DNA of 64,000 nt from contig NZ_JAAEDI010000024.1 of assembly GCF_018129025.1 (NCBI RefSeq), positions 34,492 through 98,491 on the forward strand. The letters are read 5' to 3'. Under the pieces are notes generated by a model. That model did no database searches. It was not told the origin of the DNA and was given only the letters and a program-made list of their open reading frames with translations. Position numbers and translations under genes: made by a program. This document shows positions 9,648 to 18,084 of this stretch, piece by piece. Source of the stretch: Neoroseomonas terrae. Its GTDB lineage: Bacteria; Pseudomonadota; Alphaproteobacteria; Acetobacterales; Acetobacteraceae. Within the stretch, counting starts at the first letter, position 1; the number at the start of each line of letters is the position of its first letter.

Positions 9648-10073
9648 CTACCGCCGGGTGCGTGGCGGCTCAAGCCCGGCAAGGCCTTCCTGCGTCCAGG
9701 CGACCGGCGCGCAGCGGCCCGTGCAGACAACCTGCACGATACGCAGCCGCACCTGATCGCAGCGCGCATTGCGCACGGCGCCGGAACTCCACTCGCTGCT
9801 GGCGCCCGGCGGCACGCCCAGGAAAGGCACAGTTGGCGAGTCCGTCGGCAGAGCTGCGCCACCGGCATCCACGGCGGCGAACTCGCCGGCGAAGGTGCCG
9901 ATGCGATTTGGGCCGCCATTCGTCAATCGGAAGGTCAGCAAGCAGGTCGGCGTCGCACCACCCGTATCCGTGCGGCCAGTGACCGCCACCTCGACTCGGC
10001 CTTGTGCCTGCGCCGCAGGCGCGGCAATGCAGAGCGCGAGCGCACCCATGATGGCTTTCGATCCCGACTTCAA
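9648..10073 (-). CDS. Hypothetical exported protein
   Basis: 141 residues with a good signal peptide: basic start MKSGSK, hydrophobic core IMGALALCIAAPAAQA, and cleavage after AQA. The mature part is mostly beta-prone (TPTCLLTFRLTNGGPNRIGTFAGEF) and has three cysteines. No known domain is recognised. It is the last gene of the exported-protein cluster, 28 bp after the transglutaminase-like gene. The last dozen residues (GLAGLEPPRTRR) lie close to the truncated deaminase and may not be original. Confidence 0.65.
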   Translation of the reverse strand: MKSGSKAIMGALALCIAAPAAQAQGRVEVAVTGRTDTGGATPTCLLTFRLTNGGPNRIGTFAGEFAAVDAGGAALPTDSPTVPFLGVPPGASSEWSSGAVRNARCDQVRLRIVQVVCTGRCAPVAWTQEGLAGLEPPRTRR

Positions 10074-10101
10074 CGCGAACTCCTTTCCCGGCCTTCTTGT
10101 G

Positions 10102-12402
10102 TCAGATGCGGCCCGCCAGGGCTTCGAACAGCGTGAACAGGCCCCAGCAGATCGACAGCGAGACGAACAGCGCGTAGCCGCCGGCGACCACCGCGCTGTT
10201 CTCGATCACCACCTCCACCACCGAGACGTACTCGCCCGCCACTGGCGAGGTCGCCCGGCCCGAATTCGTGGCGATGCGCGTCGTCGCGGCACGGCGGAGC
10301 TGATCGGAACGGTCCAGCCGGCGGGCGATGCGCTGGCCGTTCTCCAGCGCCTCCTCCAGCACATTGCCGCGCATGTCGACGGTGTAGGCCCGCGTCGGCC
10401 AGGCATTGGCGCGCGCGGCCATGTCGGCGCGCATGGATTGCACCGCGCCCTCGTAGCTTGCGCGGTAGACCGGTACGGAAACACGGCCCGCCCCGAGGCC
10501 CGGCTCGGCCACCGCGCGCGTCGCGCCGGTCGCGGGGTCGATCTCCCAGAACAGAGTGGGTCTCGTGTCCCCCGCGGCGATGAGGCCCATGCCACCCGAG
10601 GCCAGCAGCCGCGCGAGCGCGATGCCGTTCGCATCCTCCGGCCGGGCCGGTCGCAGGCGCCCCTGACCGGTGGGCGTCAGGATCTCGGGCGGCACGTGCT
10701 CAGCCAGCGTTGCCCAGGCCGTAGCCGCCATCTCGATCTCCAACGCCGCCTGCAAGGCGCCGAAGCGGAGTTGGCGTTCGGCGATCATCCCTGCCGTGAC
10801 CCCTGGGCCGGGCAGGACGCGCAAGCGGTCCTGCAGCAGGTCGGTGGTGAGGGCGATCCCCTCGCCATCGGTCGTATCGCCGGTGGATACGACCAGCAGC
10901 CGCGGTCGCGCCGCATAGGCGCGCAGATCGGCGCGGTCATTCACCGCCGGCACCGCCAGCAGGTCGGACAGGATCGGCAGAGCGCGCCAGGCGACGCTAT
11001 GCAGGAGCAGTGCTTCCTGCGGCGGCAGGGCCAGCACGGCGCCTTCCTCCGCCGGCACCTCCAGGAAGCGCACCACCGCCTCGCCCGCCACGGCCTGCAT
11101 GGCGCGGGCCCAGCCCACCAAATCATGCGCGCCGTCGAAGGCATGAATGATGTGGACCGCGTCGAAGCCGGCCGGCCGGCCGCGCGGCGCGGCGAGCGGC
11201 GCCAGCTGCGATGGTGCCTGGTCCGAGCCCGCATCCGCTGCCTGGCGCGCGGCGGCATCAAGCCGGTCGAGCAGGATGCGCGTGCTGACCAGCGGCGCCT
11301 CGCCGGGCGCCTCCTGCACTGCTTCGAGGAACAGGCCCGACAGCTCGGCGCCTTCGGCCGGCGCGCTGTCCAGCGCCCCGAGCAGGGCGCCGAAGCCGCC
11401 GCCACCGCTGGGCGCTGTGCCGGAGACGGTGATCGCTTCGCCACCGCGGAAGGCATCATTCACCGCGAGCAGCGGTCGGAATCGCGCCAGCCCCATTGCA
11501 CGGCCCAGCACGCCGCCGGCACCGCTTTCCATCGGCTGGAAGAACAGGGCTAGCCGCGCGCGCGTTGCCTGCTCGGCCGGCATGCCGTGCTCCAGCACAG
11601 TCTCCCGGCGCAGCCGCCCAGCTTCCGCATATTCGGCGACCACGCGCAACGTCAGGCGCTGATGCCACGCGTCAGGCAAGGTCGCGTGGCGGCCGGTCGG
11701 CTCGGCCAGCGCCTCGCCGGGCATCGCATCGGGCAGCGACGAATCGAATGCCTGCCAGGAACCGCCGATCTCGGCCTCCACCCAGACATGCCGGCGCAGA
11801 TCGGCGAGCGCCGCTGCGCGCAACGCCTGCGGTTGGATGCTGGCGCCAAGCTGATCCAGGGCGGCCTCGCGCAGCGCCGCCTCATCGGCCGCGGCACGGC
11901 GCCGCACCGCCTCCCAGAGCATGGATCGCGGCTCCGGCAGCCGGCGCGATGCGGCGGTGGCGCGGTCCAGCAACGGTGCGGCCACAGCGTTGTCCAGTTC
12001 CGCCATGGCAAAGCGTGTTGTGACACCTTGCGCTTCCAGCAGCGCGGCAAGCAGCAGCGCACGATCCGCCGCATTGCCCGCGCCGGCCAGCAGCGCGCCC
12101 AGGGCACCGCGCATTGCGCCGGGATAGGCCTCGATAGCGATGCGGTCGCGCAGGAAGACAAAGGCCGCCTGAGGCGTGGCGAGCCGCGCGGCCAGGGCTG
12201 CGATGTCGCGCTCCATTCCGCGCTCGCGGCCAGCCGCCTCCTCCAGCCCGGCCAGGAGATCGAAGGGATTGAGGTCGCCCATGCGCGGCGCGTCGACGCC
12301 GGGTGCCGGCAGCGCCTGCGACCAGGCCGGGCCGCCGGGCAGCAGCATCACGGCGGACAGCAGCAGGCGCGGCAGCAGGCGCGCGCGGCGATGCCGGATC
12401 AT
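10102..12402 (-). CDS. Exported transglutaminase-like membrane protein (catalytic Cys absent)
   Basis: 766 residues. A signal sequence (LLLSAVMLLPGGPAWSQA) is followed by a transglutaminase-like core: AGNAADRALLLAALLEAQG, then HVWVEAEIGGSWQAFDSS, which carries the His and Asp positions. The usual Cys of the GxCxD motif is replaced by Ala, so peptide cross-linking or protease activity is doubtful. The central part is a long alpha/beta region without a recognised domain. The C-terminus ends in a single membrane segment (YALFVSLSICWGLFTLFEAL). The start overlaps the stop of the OmpA-like gene by 4 bp (ATGA), so the two are translationally coupled and probably act together in the envelope. Confidence 0.7.
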   Translation of the reverse strand: MIRHRRARLLPRLLLSAVMLLPGGPAWSQALPAPGVDAPRMGDLNPFDLLAGLEEAAGRERGMERDIAALAARLATPQAAFVFLRDRIAIEAYPGAMRGALGALLAGAGNAADRALLLAALLEAQGVTTRFAMAELDNAVAAPLLDRATAASRRLPEPRSMLWEAVRRRAAADEAALREAALDQLGASIQPQALRAAALADLRRHVWVEAEIGGSWQAFDSSLPDAMPGEALAEPTGRHATLPDAWHQRLTLRVVAEYAEAGRLRRETVLEHGMPAEQATRARLALFFQPMESGAGGVLGRAMGLARFRPLLAVNDAFRGGEAITVSGTAPSGGGGFGALLGALDSAPAEGAELSGLFLEAVQEAPGEAPLVSTRILLDRLDAAARQAADAGSDQAPSQLAPLAAPRGRPAGFDAVHIIHAFDGAHDLVGWARAMQAVAGEAVVRFLEVPAEEGAVLALPPQEALLLHSVAWRALPILSDLLAVPAVNDRADLRAYAARPRLLVVSTGDTTDGEGIALTTDLLQDRLRVLPGPGVTAGMIAERQLRFGALQAALEIEMAATAWATLAEHVPPEILTPTGQGRLRPARPEDANGIALARLLASGGMGLIAAGDTRPTLFWEIDPATGATRAVAEPGLGAGRVSVPVYRASYEGAVQSMRADMAARANAWPTRAYTVDMRGNVLEEALENGQRIARRLDRSDQLRRAATTRIATNSGRATSPVAGEYVSVVEVVIENSAVVAGGYALFVSLSICWGLFTLFEALAGRI

Positions 12403-14528
12403 CGCAGCGGCACCGCTTCCACGCGACGATTCAGTGCGCGGCCTTCGTCCGTGGCATTGTCGGCCAGGGGCTGGTCCGGGCCGAGGCCGCGGGGCGTAAG
12501 CCGCGAGGACTCAATGCCGCGCGCCACGAGCCAGGCGATCACCGCCTCGGCCCGCGCCTGCGACAGGCGGCGGTTATGGGCCGCACCGCCCACGCCATCC
12601 GTATGGCCTTCGATGACCCAGGCGGTCTCCTTCATCTCCTCGATCAGTGCCTGCAGCGCCTCGAGCGCCGGCAGGCTGTCGGCGCGCGGAGTGTCGCGGT
12701 CGAAGTCGAAATGGATACCGCGGATGGTGGCCCGGCCGCGCCGCTCGACCTCCTGGCGCAGGGCGGAGGCCGTCTCCTGCCGCCGGGGAAGGTAGAGTGT
12801 TACCTCGACCGTCTCGCCGGCCACCGCATCCTGCATCTCGGTCGCGCCGTCATAGCCCTCCCGGTTCGCGGTGACGGCGACGAGCCCCGCCGGCACGCCT
12901 TCCAGCTGCACGTGGCCCTGCGCATCGGTACGGCCGGCGGACAGCCCGGCCTCCACCAACGCGCCTGCGATCGGGCTGTCGCTGCCCAGTTCCAGCACGC
13001 GGGCCGTGATGGTGGCGGGGTGGATGATGCGCGGATTGACCAGCACGCGGATGAAGTCGATGGCGAAGCCGTCCTTGCCGCCGCTGTCGGGATCGTCGAT
13101 GCGGAACACCGCCTCGCCGCCGGCCAGGAGGGGAAAGAACTCCGGCAGCAGGCGCAGCGACACCAGCTTGCCGACCGGCCCGCTCTGGTTCAGCGCATTG
13201 AACACCGTCTCGAAATTCGGCAGGCGACGGCCGTTCAAGGTCACCTGGAAGCGGCTTTCGAAGACCGGCGACTGGAAGTCGTCCACGAAGAACTGCACCA
13301 GCACCTGGCGCATCTCGGCCGGCAGCGGCGCGAGAGGAATGCGCATTTCGGGCGGCGTCGCGGCCGGCCGTTCGGCATGTTCGTGATAGCCATCGCCATA
13401 GCGATCATCGAGCGGGATGACGACGCCGGTGCCGAGCAGGATGCGATCCGTGCCCGGCGGATCGGCCGGCGATGGCGTGAAGGGGAAGTGGTGAGCATCG
13501 GTCACCGCGCCGGTGAAGGGATCAAAGCCTTCGGCCCAGCCGAAGCCGAGATTGTCGATGTCGCCGTAGCGGACGACCAGATCACCTTCCGGCCCGTTCT
13601 CGACCCGCTCGCGCATCTCCGCCCAGCCCGGCCGCATGTTGGGCGCCGGTTCGGCGGGCGGCGCATCGGCGGCGGGGGACGCGGCCACGGCAGACGCGTC
13701 GCTGGACGCCTGCGCGACGAGGTGCGAGGCGCCGTCCGGACGCACGACGCCGGAGACCATGCCACCCGACGGGAAGGCGTCGGGCACGCCATCCTTGAGC
13801 CAGCAGGCGCCGGCCCCGTTGCCCTCGGCGGCCGGGACGAAGGTGAAGGCGCGGCACATCGCCTCGCCGAGGCAGAGCGCCTGGCAGGCCGCCGCACCGC
13901 CACCTGCGAGTTCGTCCGTGCGGTAGTCGTTGCCCTGCCGATCGGTATCGGGTTCCAGCGCGGGCATCGGCGACGGCGTCGCGGCCGGGGCAGCCGGCGT
14001 GGAGGCGGCTGCGTCGGGCGCCGGGCTGCTGGCCGGTGTCGCCAGCGCCTCGATCCGTGGCCGGGGCGCCTGGGCGACGGCGTTGCCCAGGCCGCGCGCC
14101 AGGCCGGCCGGCATGCGGAAGCCTGCCAGGCCGCGGCTTTCGCCCAGCACCGGTGCCGCGCAGGCGGCCTCGCCGCAACGCAGGTCGCCTGCGACAGCTC
14201 GCAGCCGGGCACAGGGCACCGGCAGGTCAAAGCCCGCGACGCGAACGGTCTCGCCGGCAGGGGCCTCGCCCGGCGCCAGATCCTGGCTCTCGCCCTTGCG
14301 GCTGCCGTCCCGCTCATCCAGCCAGGACAGGCCGCTGATCACGGGCGTGATGGCCGCGCGGCTGTCATTGATGACGAAGACCGCGCCCGCGCAGCGGCCG
14401 TCGGCATCGTTCTCCGCCGCTGCGACCAGCCGGATCATCGCCGGCCGTTCGGCCGGCTGCGCCACGGCGCCGAGGCCGTCCACCATGCCGGCCAGGAGAA
14501 TGGCCGCACCGAACAAACGCCGGATCAT
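12399..14528 (-). CDS. Exported PAN-domain / OmpA-family peptidoglycan-binding protein
   Basis: 709 residues. In order: signal peptide (LFGAAILLAGMVDGLGAVAQ), a region with paired cysteines, a Pro/Ala-rich linker at about 180-215, a PAN/apple-like module near 215-270 (ACQALCLGEAMCRAFTF ... GACWLKDG), a beta region, a carboxypeptidase-regulatory-like fold near 540-600 (GALVEAGLSAGRTDAQGHV), and a C-terminal OmpA domain (FDFDRDTPRADS ... EGHTDGVGGAAHNRRLSQAR). The OmpA domain normally binds peptidoglycan and anchors the protein in the periplasm or outer membrane. PAN modules bind proteins or sugars. It overlaps the transglutaminase-like gene by 4 bp. The combination suggests an envelope scaffold; its role is unknown. 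Confidence 0.75.
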   Translation of the reverse strand: MIRRLFGAAILLAGMVDGLGAVAQPAERPAMIRLVAAAENDADGRCAGAVFVINDSRAAITPVISGLSWLDERDGSRKGESQDLAPGEAPAGETVRVAGFDLPVPCARLRAVAGDLRCGEAACAAPVLGESRGLAGFRMPAGLARGLGNAVAQAPRPRIEALATPASSPAPDAAASTPAAPAATPSPMPALEPDTDRQGNDYRTDELAGGGAAACQALCLGEAMCRAFTFVPAAEGNGAGACWLKDGVPDAFPSGGMVSGVVRPDGASHLVAQASSDASAVAASPAADAPPAEPAPNMRPGWAEMRERVENGPEGDLVVRYGDIDNLGFGWAEGFDPFTGAVTDAHHFPFTPSPADPPGTDRILLGTGVVIPLDDRYGDGYHEHAERPAATPPEMRIPLAPLPAEMRQVLVQFFVDDFQSPVFESRFQVTLNGRRLPNFETVFNALNQSGPVGKLVSLRLLPEFFPLLAGGEAVFRIDDPDSGGKDGFAIDFIRVLVNPRIIHPATITARVLELGSDSPIAGALVEAGLSAGRTDAQGHVQLEGVPAGLVAVTANREGYDGATEMQDAVAGETVEVTLYLPRRQETASALRQEVERRGRATIRGIHFDFDRDTPRADSLPALEALQALIEEMKETAWVIEGHTDGVGGAAHNRRLSQARAEAVIAWLVARGIESSRLTPRGLGPDQPLADNATDEGRALNRRVEAVPLR

Positions 14529-14545
14529 GCTGCCCTCCCTGTCCG

Positions 14546-15475
14546 TCAGCGGCGGATGGTGGCGCCGAAGCGGTACACGGCTTCCGGCGTTTCCAGCCGG
14601 CGCTGCCAGGTCTCTCGGATGTCGTGGTCCATTACGCGGGTCTGTCCGATCACCGCGTCGATTGCCTGTTCCTGACCCAGGTCGCGGTCGATCAACAGGA
14701 ACAGGAAGGGCTCGCCGGGCCGGCCGCCCTCGGGAGTCTCCGGTCCTTGCCAGGCCGCGCGGCCGCCCTCGACGGTCGCGATGCCCATGGCCAGGCCAAG
14801 CTCCGCGGCCAGCTGCGCGCCGACCGTCCGCCCCGCGCGGCGGGGCGGATACGCCGCGGTCCAGGGCGGCGGGCTTTCGCCGGTTTCCTGCCAGGCCTGC
14901 AACCCCTCAGGGCCTTGGGCGGGATCGAGGCAGGGCAGGCCGAGGCAGCGCGCCGTCCGCGCCTCGTCGGGAGGAATCGTGCGCCTCGCCGCATCGGCGA
15001 GCACGCTTGCCTGGCCCATCATCGGCATAAAGACGAAGCGCCACGCCAGATGCGGCCCGACGCCGAATTCGGCTGCCGGCGCGACATTGGCAGCGCCGTG
15101 GCCGGCCACCGCCGAGGCATGCAGCGCCGGGCCGAGATTGAAGCGCCGCACCTCCACAAGGCTCAGCGTGAGCTCGGAGGCCCCGTCCGGCACCTGCACC
15201 TGACCCAGGCTCACCAAGGTTCGCGTGCGCGGCAGGGCGGGCTCCAGCGCGTCCGTCAGCAGCAGCGCCGTCTCCAGCGGACCGATCCCGCCACCCGGCG
15301 AGACCTCGGCGGATGGCGCGAGCGCAGCGTCGCGCCGCGCTTGGAGCGGCGCCACTTCCCTCACCGCGAAGCCGCGCGCGCCAATGAAGTGCCGTGCCGC
15401 GTCCTCGGCGGGGTTCGCCCAAGCCGCGCCCGCTGCCAAAATCAGGACGAAGGCCAGCAACCCGGCCGTGCGCAC
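14546..15475 (-). CDS. Hypothetical exported protein
   Basis: 309 residues with a clear signal peptide (LLAFVLILAAGAAWA, cleavage after AWA). No domain is recognised. Visible features are a stretch of strand-like sequence in the middle (LTLSLVEVRRFNLG), two cysteines in ARCLGLPCLD, and a C-terminal half containing PFLFLLIDRDLGQEQAIDAVI. The stop is 17 bp upstream of the PAN/OmpA gene start, and the start overlaps the stop of the preceding exported protein by 1 bp. It is a periplasmic partner in the same operon by position only. Confidence 0.65.
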   Translation of the reverse strand: MRTAGLLAFVLILAAGAAWANPAEDAARHFIGARGFAVREVAPLQARRDAALAPSAEVSPGGGIGPLETALLLTDALEPALPRTRTLVSLGQVQVPDGASELTLSLVEVRRFNLGPALHASAVAGHGAANVAPAAEFGVGPHLAWRFVFMPMMGQASVLADAARRTIPPDEARTARCLGLPCLDPAQGPEGLQAWQETGESPPPWTAAYPPRRAGRTVGAQLAAELGLAMGIATVEGGRAAWQGPETPEGGRPGEPFLFLLIDRDLGQEQAIDAVIGQTRVMDHDIRETWQRRLETPEAVYRFGATIRR

Positions 15476-16047
15476 TACAAGCGCTCCAGCGCGGCCAGGT
15501 CGATCGCGCCGGCGTAGCGCTGCTTGTCCTCGGCGCTGGCGCTACCCTCGACGCTGATCAGGAAGCGGTTGGCCACCACCATCATCAGCTTGCCATCCTG
15601 GGTCTGGATCGCCCGCGCCGAGCCCACGCGCACGAGCCGCCCCATGCTGGCGGCGAGTGCCGGACTGCTGATTACCGGGATGAGTTGGGCGACGAGGGGC
15701 GAATCGCCGATCACCTGGATCTCGACGGACGCATCGCCGCGCCGATAGGTGCGGCTGGCCTGGATGCCGCCGCCGAGCAAGGCCATGCCGGCCGCGCTCG
15801 TCTGGGCCTCGCCATCCTCCGCCGTCCAGCCGGCGAGCGGCGCGGGCAGGATGGCGCCGAGCCGGTCCGCGTTCTTCTGCGCCAGAAGCTGCACCGCCTG
15901 TTCGAGCGCCTGGCGCGCCGTGCCCAGGTCTCGCCTTCCGTAGGCTTCCAGCCCCTCGCGGATGGAGTCCTCGACCTCATCGGCATGAGTCGGAAGGGCC
16001 GTCGCGACTGCCATCGCCAGCAGGCCGCACAGAACAAGGTGCTTCAT
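15475..16047 (-). CDS. Hypothetical exported protein, first gene of exported-protein cluster
   Basis: 190 residues from the ATG at 16047, which has GGGAAG about 7 bp upstream; a second ATG two codons earlier is too close to that site. Signal peptide LVLCGLLAMAVATALPTHA, then a helical TPR-like segment (IREGLEAYGRRDLGTARQALEQAVQLL) and a mixed C-terminal part (YRRGDASVEIQVIGDSPLVA). Proteins of this shape, repeat-like helix followed by a small beta domain, are known as uncharacterised periplasmic proteins. It is the promoter-proximal gene after the palindrome at 16104. Confidence 0.65.
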   Translation of the reverse strand: MKHLVLCGLLAMAVATALPTHADEVEDSIREGLEAYGRRDLGTARQALEQAVQLLAQKNADRLGAILPAPLAGWTAEDGEAQTSAAGMALLGGGIQASRTYRRGDASVEIQVIGDSPLVAQLIPVISSPALAASMGRLVRVGSARAIQTQDGKLMMVVANRFLISVEGSASAEDKQRYAGAIDLAALERL

Positions 16048-16103
16048 GAGCATTCTTCCCGGTCGTTGCCGATCCGGATGTCGGAAGATGCCGCGCCCTT
16101 CAA

Positions 16104-16119
16104 TATCCCATATGGGATA
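16104..16119. promoter_or_regulatory. Perfect 16-bp palindrome, candidate operator
   Basis: TATCCCATATGGGATA is self-complementary over all 16 bases. It lies in the 90-bp gap between the LuxR-type regulator gene (stop at 16138) and the first exported-protein gene (start 16047), about 57 bp before that start. The position and dyad symmetry fit a dimeric regulator such as the adjacent LuxR protein. Which protein binds is inferred from proximity only. Confidence 0.55.
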
Positions 16120-16137
16120 CCGGCAGTTGTGACGCAT

Positions 16138-17736
16138 TCAGCCCGCGGCGCGCTCGGCCATGTCAGCGACGCGTCGCAGGACCAGGACCGCATGCGTCAA
16201 CGGCAGGGTGTGGCCGGCCTCCGCCACGACTTCGACCCTTCCTTGCGCCAGCGATGCACCCAACGCCCCCACTGCCTGCTTCGAGACGGTCCGGCTGAGC
16301 AGGCCATGTAGCAGATGGGCAGGGCAGTCGACACGGCATGCAAGCGCCGACCAATCCTGGTTGGTGAGCTGCATGTCGTCGCGGAATCCCGCCGCCGACC
16401 CGGCCATGATCAGGTCATGCCCGTCCCGCAGCGAGGCGCGGCAGGAAGGCTGCAGCCAGGCGTCCCGATCATGCGCGCAGCCCCCGAAGACCAGTCCCGG
16501 CAGGCTGGAAAGCCCGTGTCGCTGCACATGGCGGATGCCGAGCGAGATGAAGTGGTCCATCAGCCTCGGCATATGCTGGCTGGCCCAGGCATGGACGCGA
16601 TGGCTCGGCGGCATGTCCGCCGTCTGCGACCAGCCGCGCATGGGCGGTGTCGCGGGGGCGGCGACAATGCCGGCCACCAGATCCGGGCTCTCCGCGGCCA
16701 GGCGGAAGGCTGCGGCCGTTCCCACATCATGCGCCAGCACCACGACGCGCCCGATGCCGAGCGCGGCCAGCACGGAACGGACATCCGCGACGATGGCTGC
16801 GGCGATGTCGGCACCCTGACTGGGCGGTTTCGTGCCGCCATAGCCCGGGCGCTCCGGCGCGATGATGTCGAGCCCGAGCGCCGCGGCCACCTGGCGTTCC
16901 TGCAGCAGGGCGCCCACGCCGAACAGCGCGCCATGCAGCAACAGCACCGGCGCACCGCCTGCAGTACCGAAGCGGCGGAAAGCGATCCGGCGCCCGGTGC
17001 TGTCCGTTGTCGTTTCCGCGGTGATTCCGCCGCCAGGATGGATGTCCGAGGAAAGGTCGGGGCTGGCGGCGAAAGCCAGCAGCAGCGCAACTGCCTGCGC
17101 CTGGCTGCCGACGCGCAGCTTGCCGAGGATGGCCTTCACCTGCTGGCGGACCGTGCCTTCGGAACGCCCGGCCTGCATGGCGATGGCTGCGATGTCCTCG
17201 CCATCGCCGAGAGCACGCAGGATGTCGGCTTCGCGCGGCGTCAGGCAGAAGGTGGCGGCAACCTGGCGGACGACGGTCGCGGACCAGGCCGCGGCGGGTT
17301 CCTCCACCATGATCGTGCCATGGATCGGACTTGGCTTCGCGATGAGCAGGATCTGGCGATCGCCGAGGCGAAGTCGGAGGGGCGTGGGCAGGATCTCGGC
17401 CTGCGGCCAGACGGCGCGGACGCTCGCCGCATCCAACCACGGTCCTTCGTCATCCAGGCACCGCTTGGCTGCATCGTTGGCGTGGATGACCCGTCCGTTG
17501 CGATCGATGAGAAGCTGGATGCGATCGTTCGGGTGAAGCACGTCCTCGGGGCGAGGCTGGGAGGATGTGTCATCGAGGCCCAGCGTGGCGTCGGCGCCGG
17601 CATGCACCTTGTGGATCCAATGCGTCATCGACTGGCGGGCAAGAAGCAGGGCGGTCCCGAAATCCGTGGCAGCTTGCGGCGCACTGATCGCGCGATCTGC
17701 TTCCATAGCTCCCGGCCTGTCCGCCGTATGGTTCAC
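16138..17736 (-). CDS. LuxR-type HTH regulator fused to an alpha/beta-hydrolase domain
   Basis: 532 residues starting at GTG 17736. Residues 60-155 form a PAS-like sensor (QLLIDRNGRVIHANDAAKRC). Residues 164-215 are a LuxR HTH (LTPREADILRALGDGEDIAA ... EGTVRQQVKAILGKL). Residues 245-532 are an alpha/beta-hydrolase fold (PVLLLHGALFG, IIAPERPGYGGT, VVVLAHDVGTAAAF). The nucleophile elbow has Asp337 in place of Ser (HDVGT). The usual acid loop reads LLHGLLSRTV with no Asp, though the late His509 (EAGHTLPLTH) remains. The fold may therefore sense a ligand rather than hydrolyse one. The gene sits directly upstream of the exported-protein cluster, its likely target. Confidence 0.8.
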   Translation of the reverse strand: MNHTADRPGAMEADRAISAPQAATDFGTALLLARQSMTHWIHKVHAGADATLGLDDTSSQPRPEDVLHPNDRIQLLIDRNGRVIHANDAAKRCLDDEGPWLDAASVRAVWPQAEILPTPLRLRLGDRQILLIAKPSPIHGTIMVEEPAAAWSATVVRQVAATFCLTPREADILRALGDGEDIAAIAMQAGRSEGTVRQQVKAILGKLRVGSQAQAVALLLAFAASPDLSSDIHPGGGITAETTTDSTGRRIAFRRFGTAGGAPVLLLHGALFGVGALLQERQVAAALGLDIIAPERPGYGGTKPPSQGADIAAAIVADVRSVLAALGIGRVVVLAHDVGTAAAFRLAAESPDLVAGIVAAPATPPMRGWSQTADMPPSHRVHAWASQHMPRLMDHFISLGIRHVQRHGLSSLPGLVFGGCAHDRDAWLQPSCRASLRDGHDLIMAGSAAGFRDDMQLTNQDWSALACRVDCPAHLLHGLLSRTVSKQAVGALGASLAQGRVEVVAEAGHTLPLTHAVLVLRRVADMAERAAG

Positions 17737-18084
17737 GAATGCCGCCTCTTCCTCCTGCCATTATGAGAATAAGGCGAATTCAAACCGTGTCCATGAGACC
17801 TGGCCTGCCGCTTGCGTCGCGCTGACATGGGAAGCTCGTCGTCGGGCACCGACGCCCAACGCCGCAACGTGACACAGGCTTTGGAAGTGCAGAGCAAGTC
17901 TGCGGTAAGGAGGGGGTCGCGGCCACGCTGGATCAAGCCGATGCTCGCCCTGTTCCAACCCGGGATCGACTGCAAACTGCGCTGACGCTCGCACGAAAAA
18001 GCGGCCTGCTCGGGCATGCCGAGGCTGCAGCGTAACATGGGCTAGGCGGTCACGTGATACGGCTTTGAAACAGAGCGAGTGGCT
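17737..18084. other. Non-coding gap upstream of the LuxR-hydrolase gene
   Basis: No convincing gene is seen. The part next to 17737 is relatively AT-rich (TTATGAGAATAAGGCGAATTC) and may hold the promoter of the regulator gene. The remainder borders the transposase remnant, and its reading frames match nothing I recognise. Confidence 0.4.

Noticed and set aside
12303..14675. 790-codon plus-strand frame opposite the PAN/OmpA gene
   Set aside because: It is the antisense of a gene with clear domains, and its composition is that of a GC-driven shadow frame.
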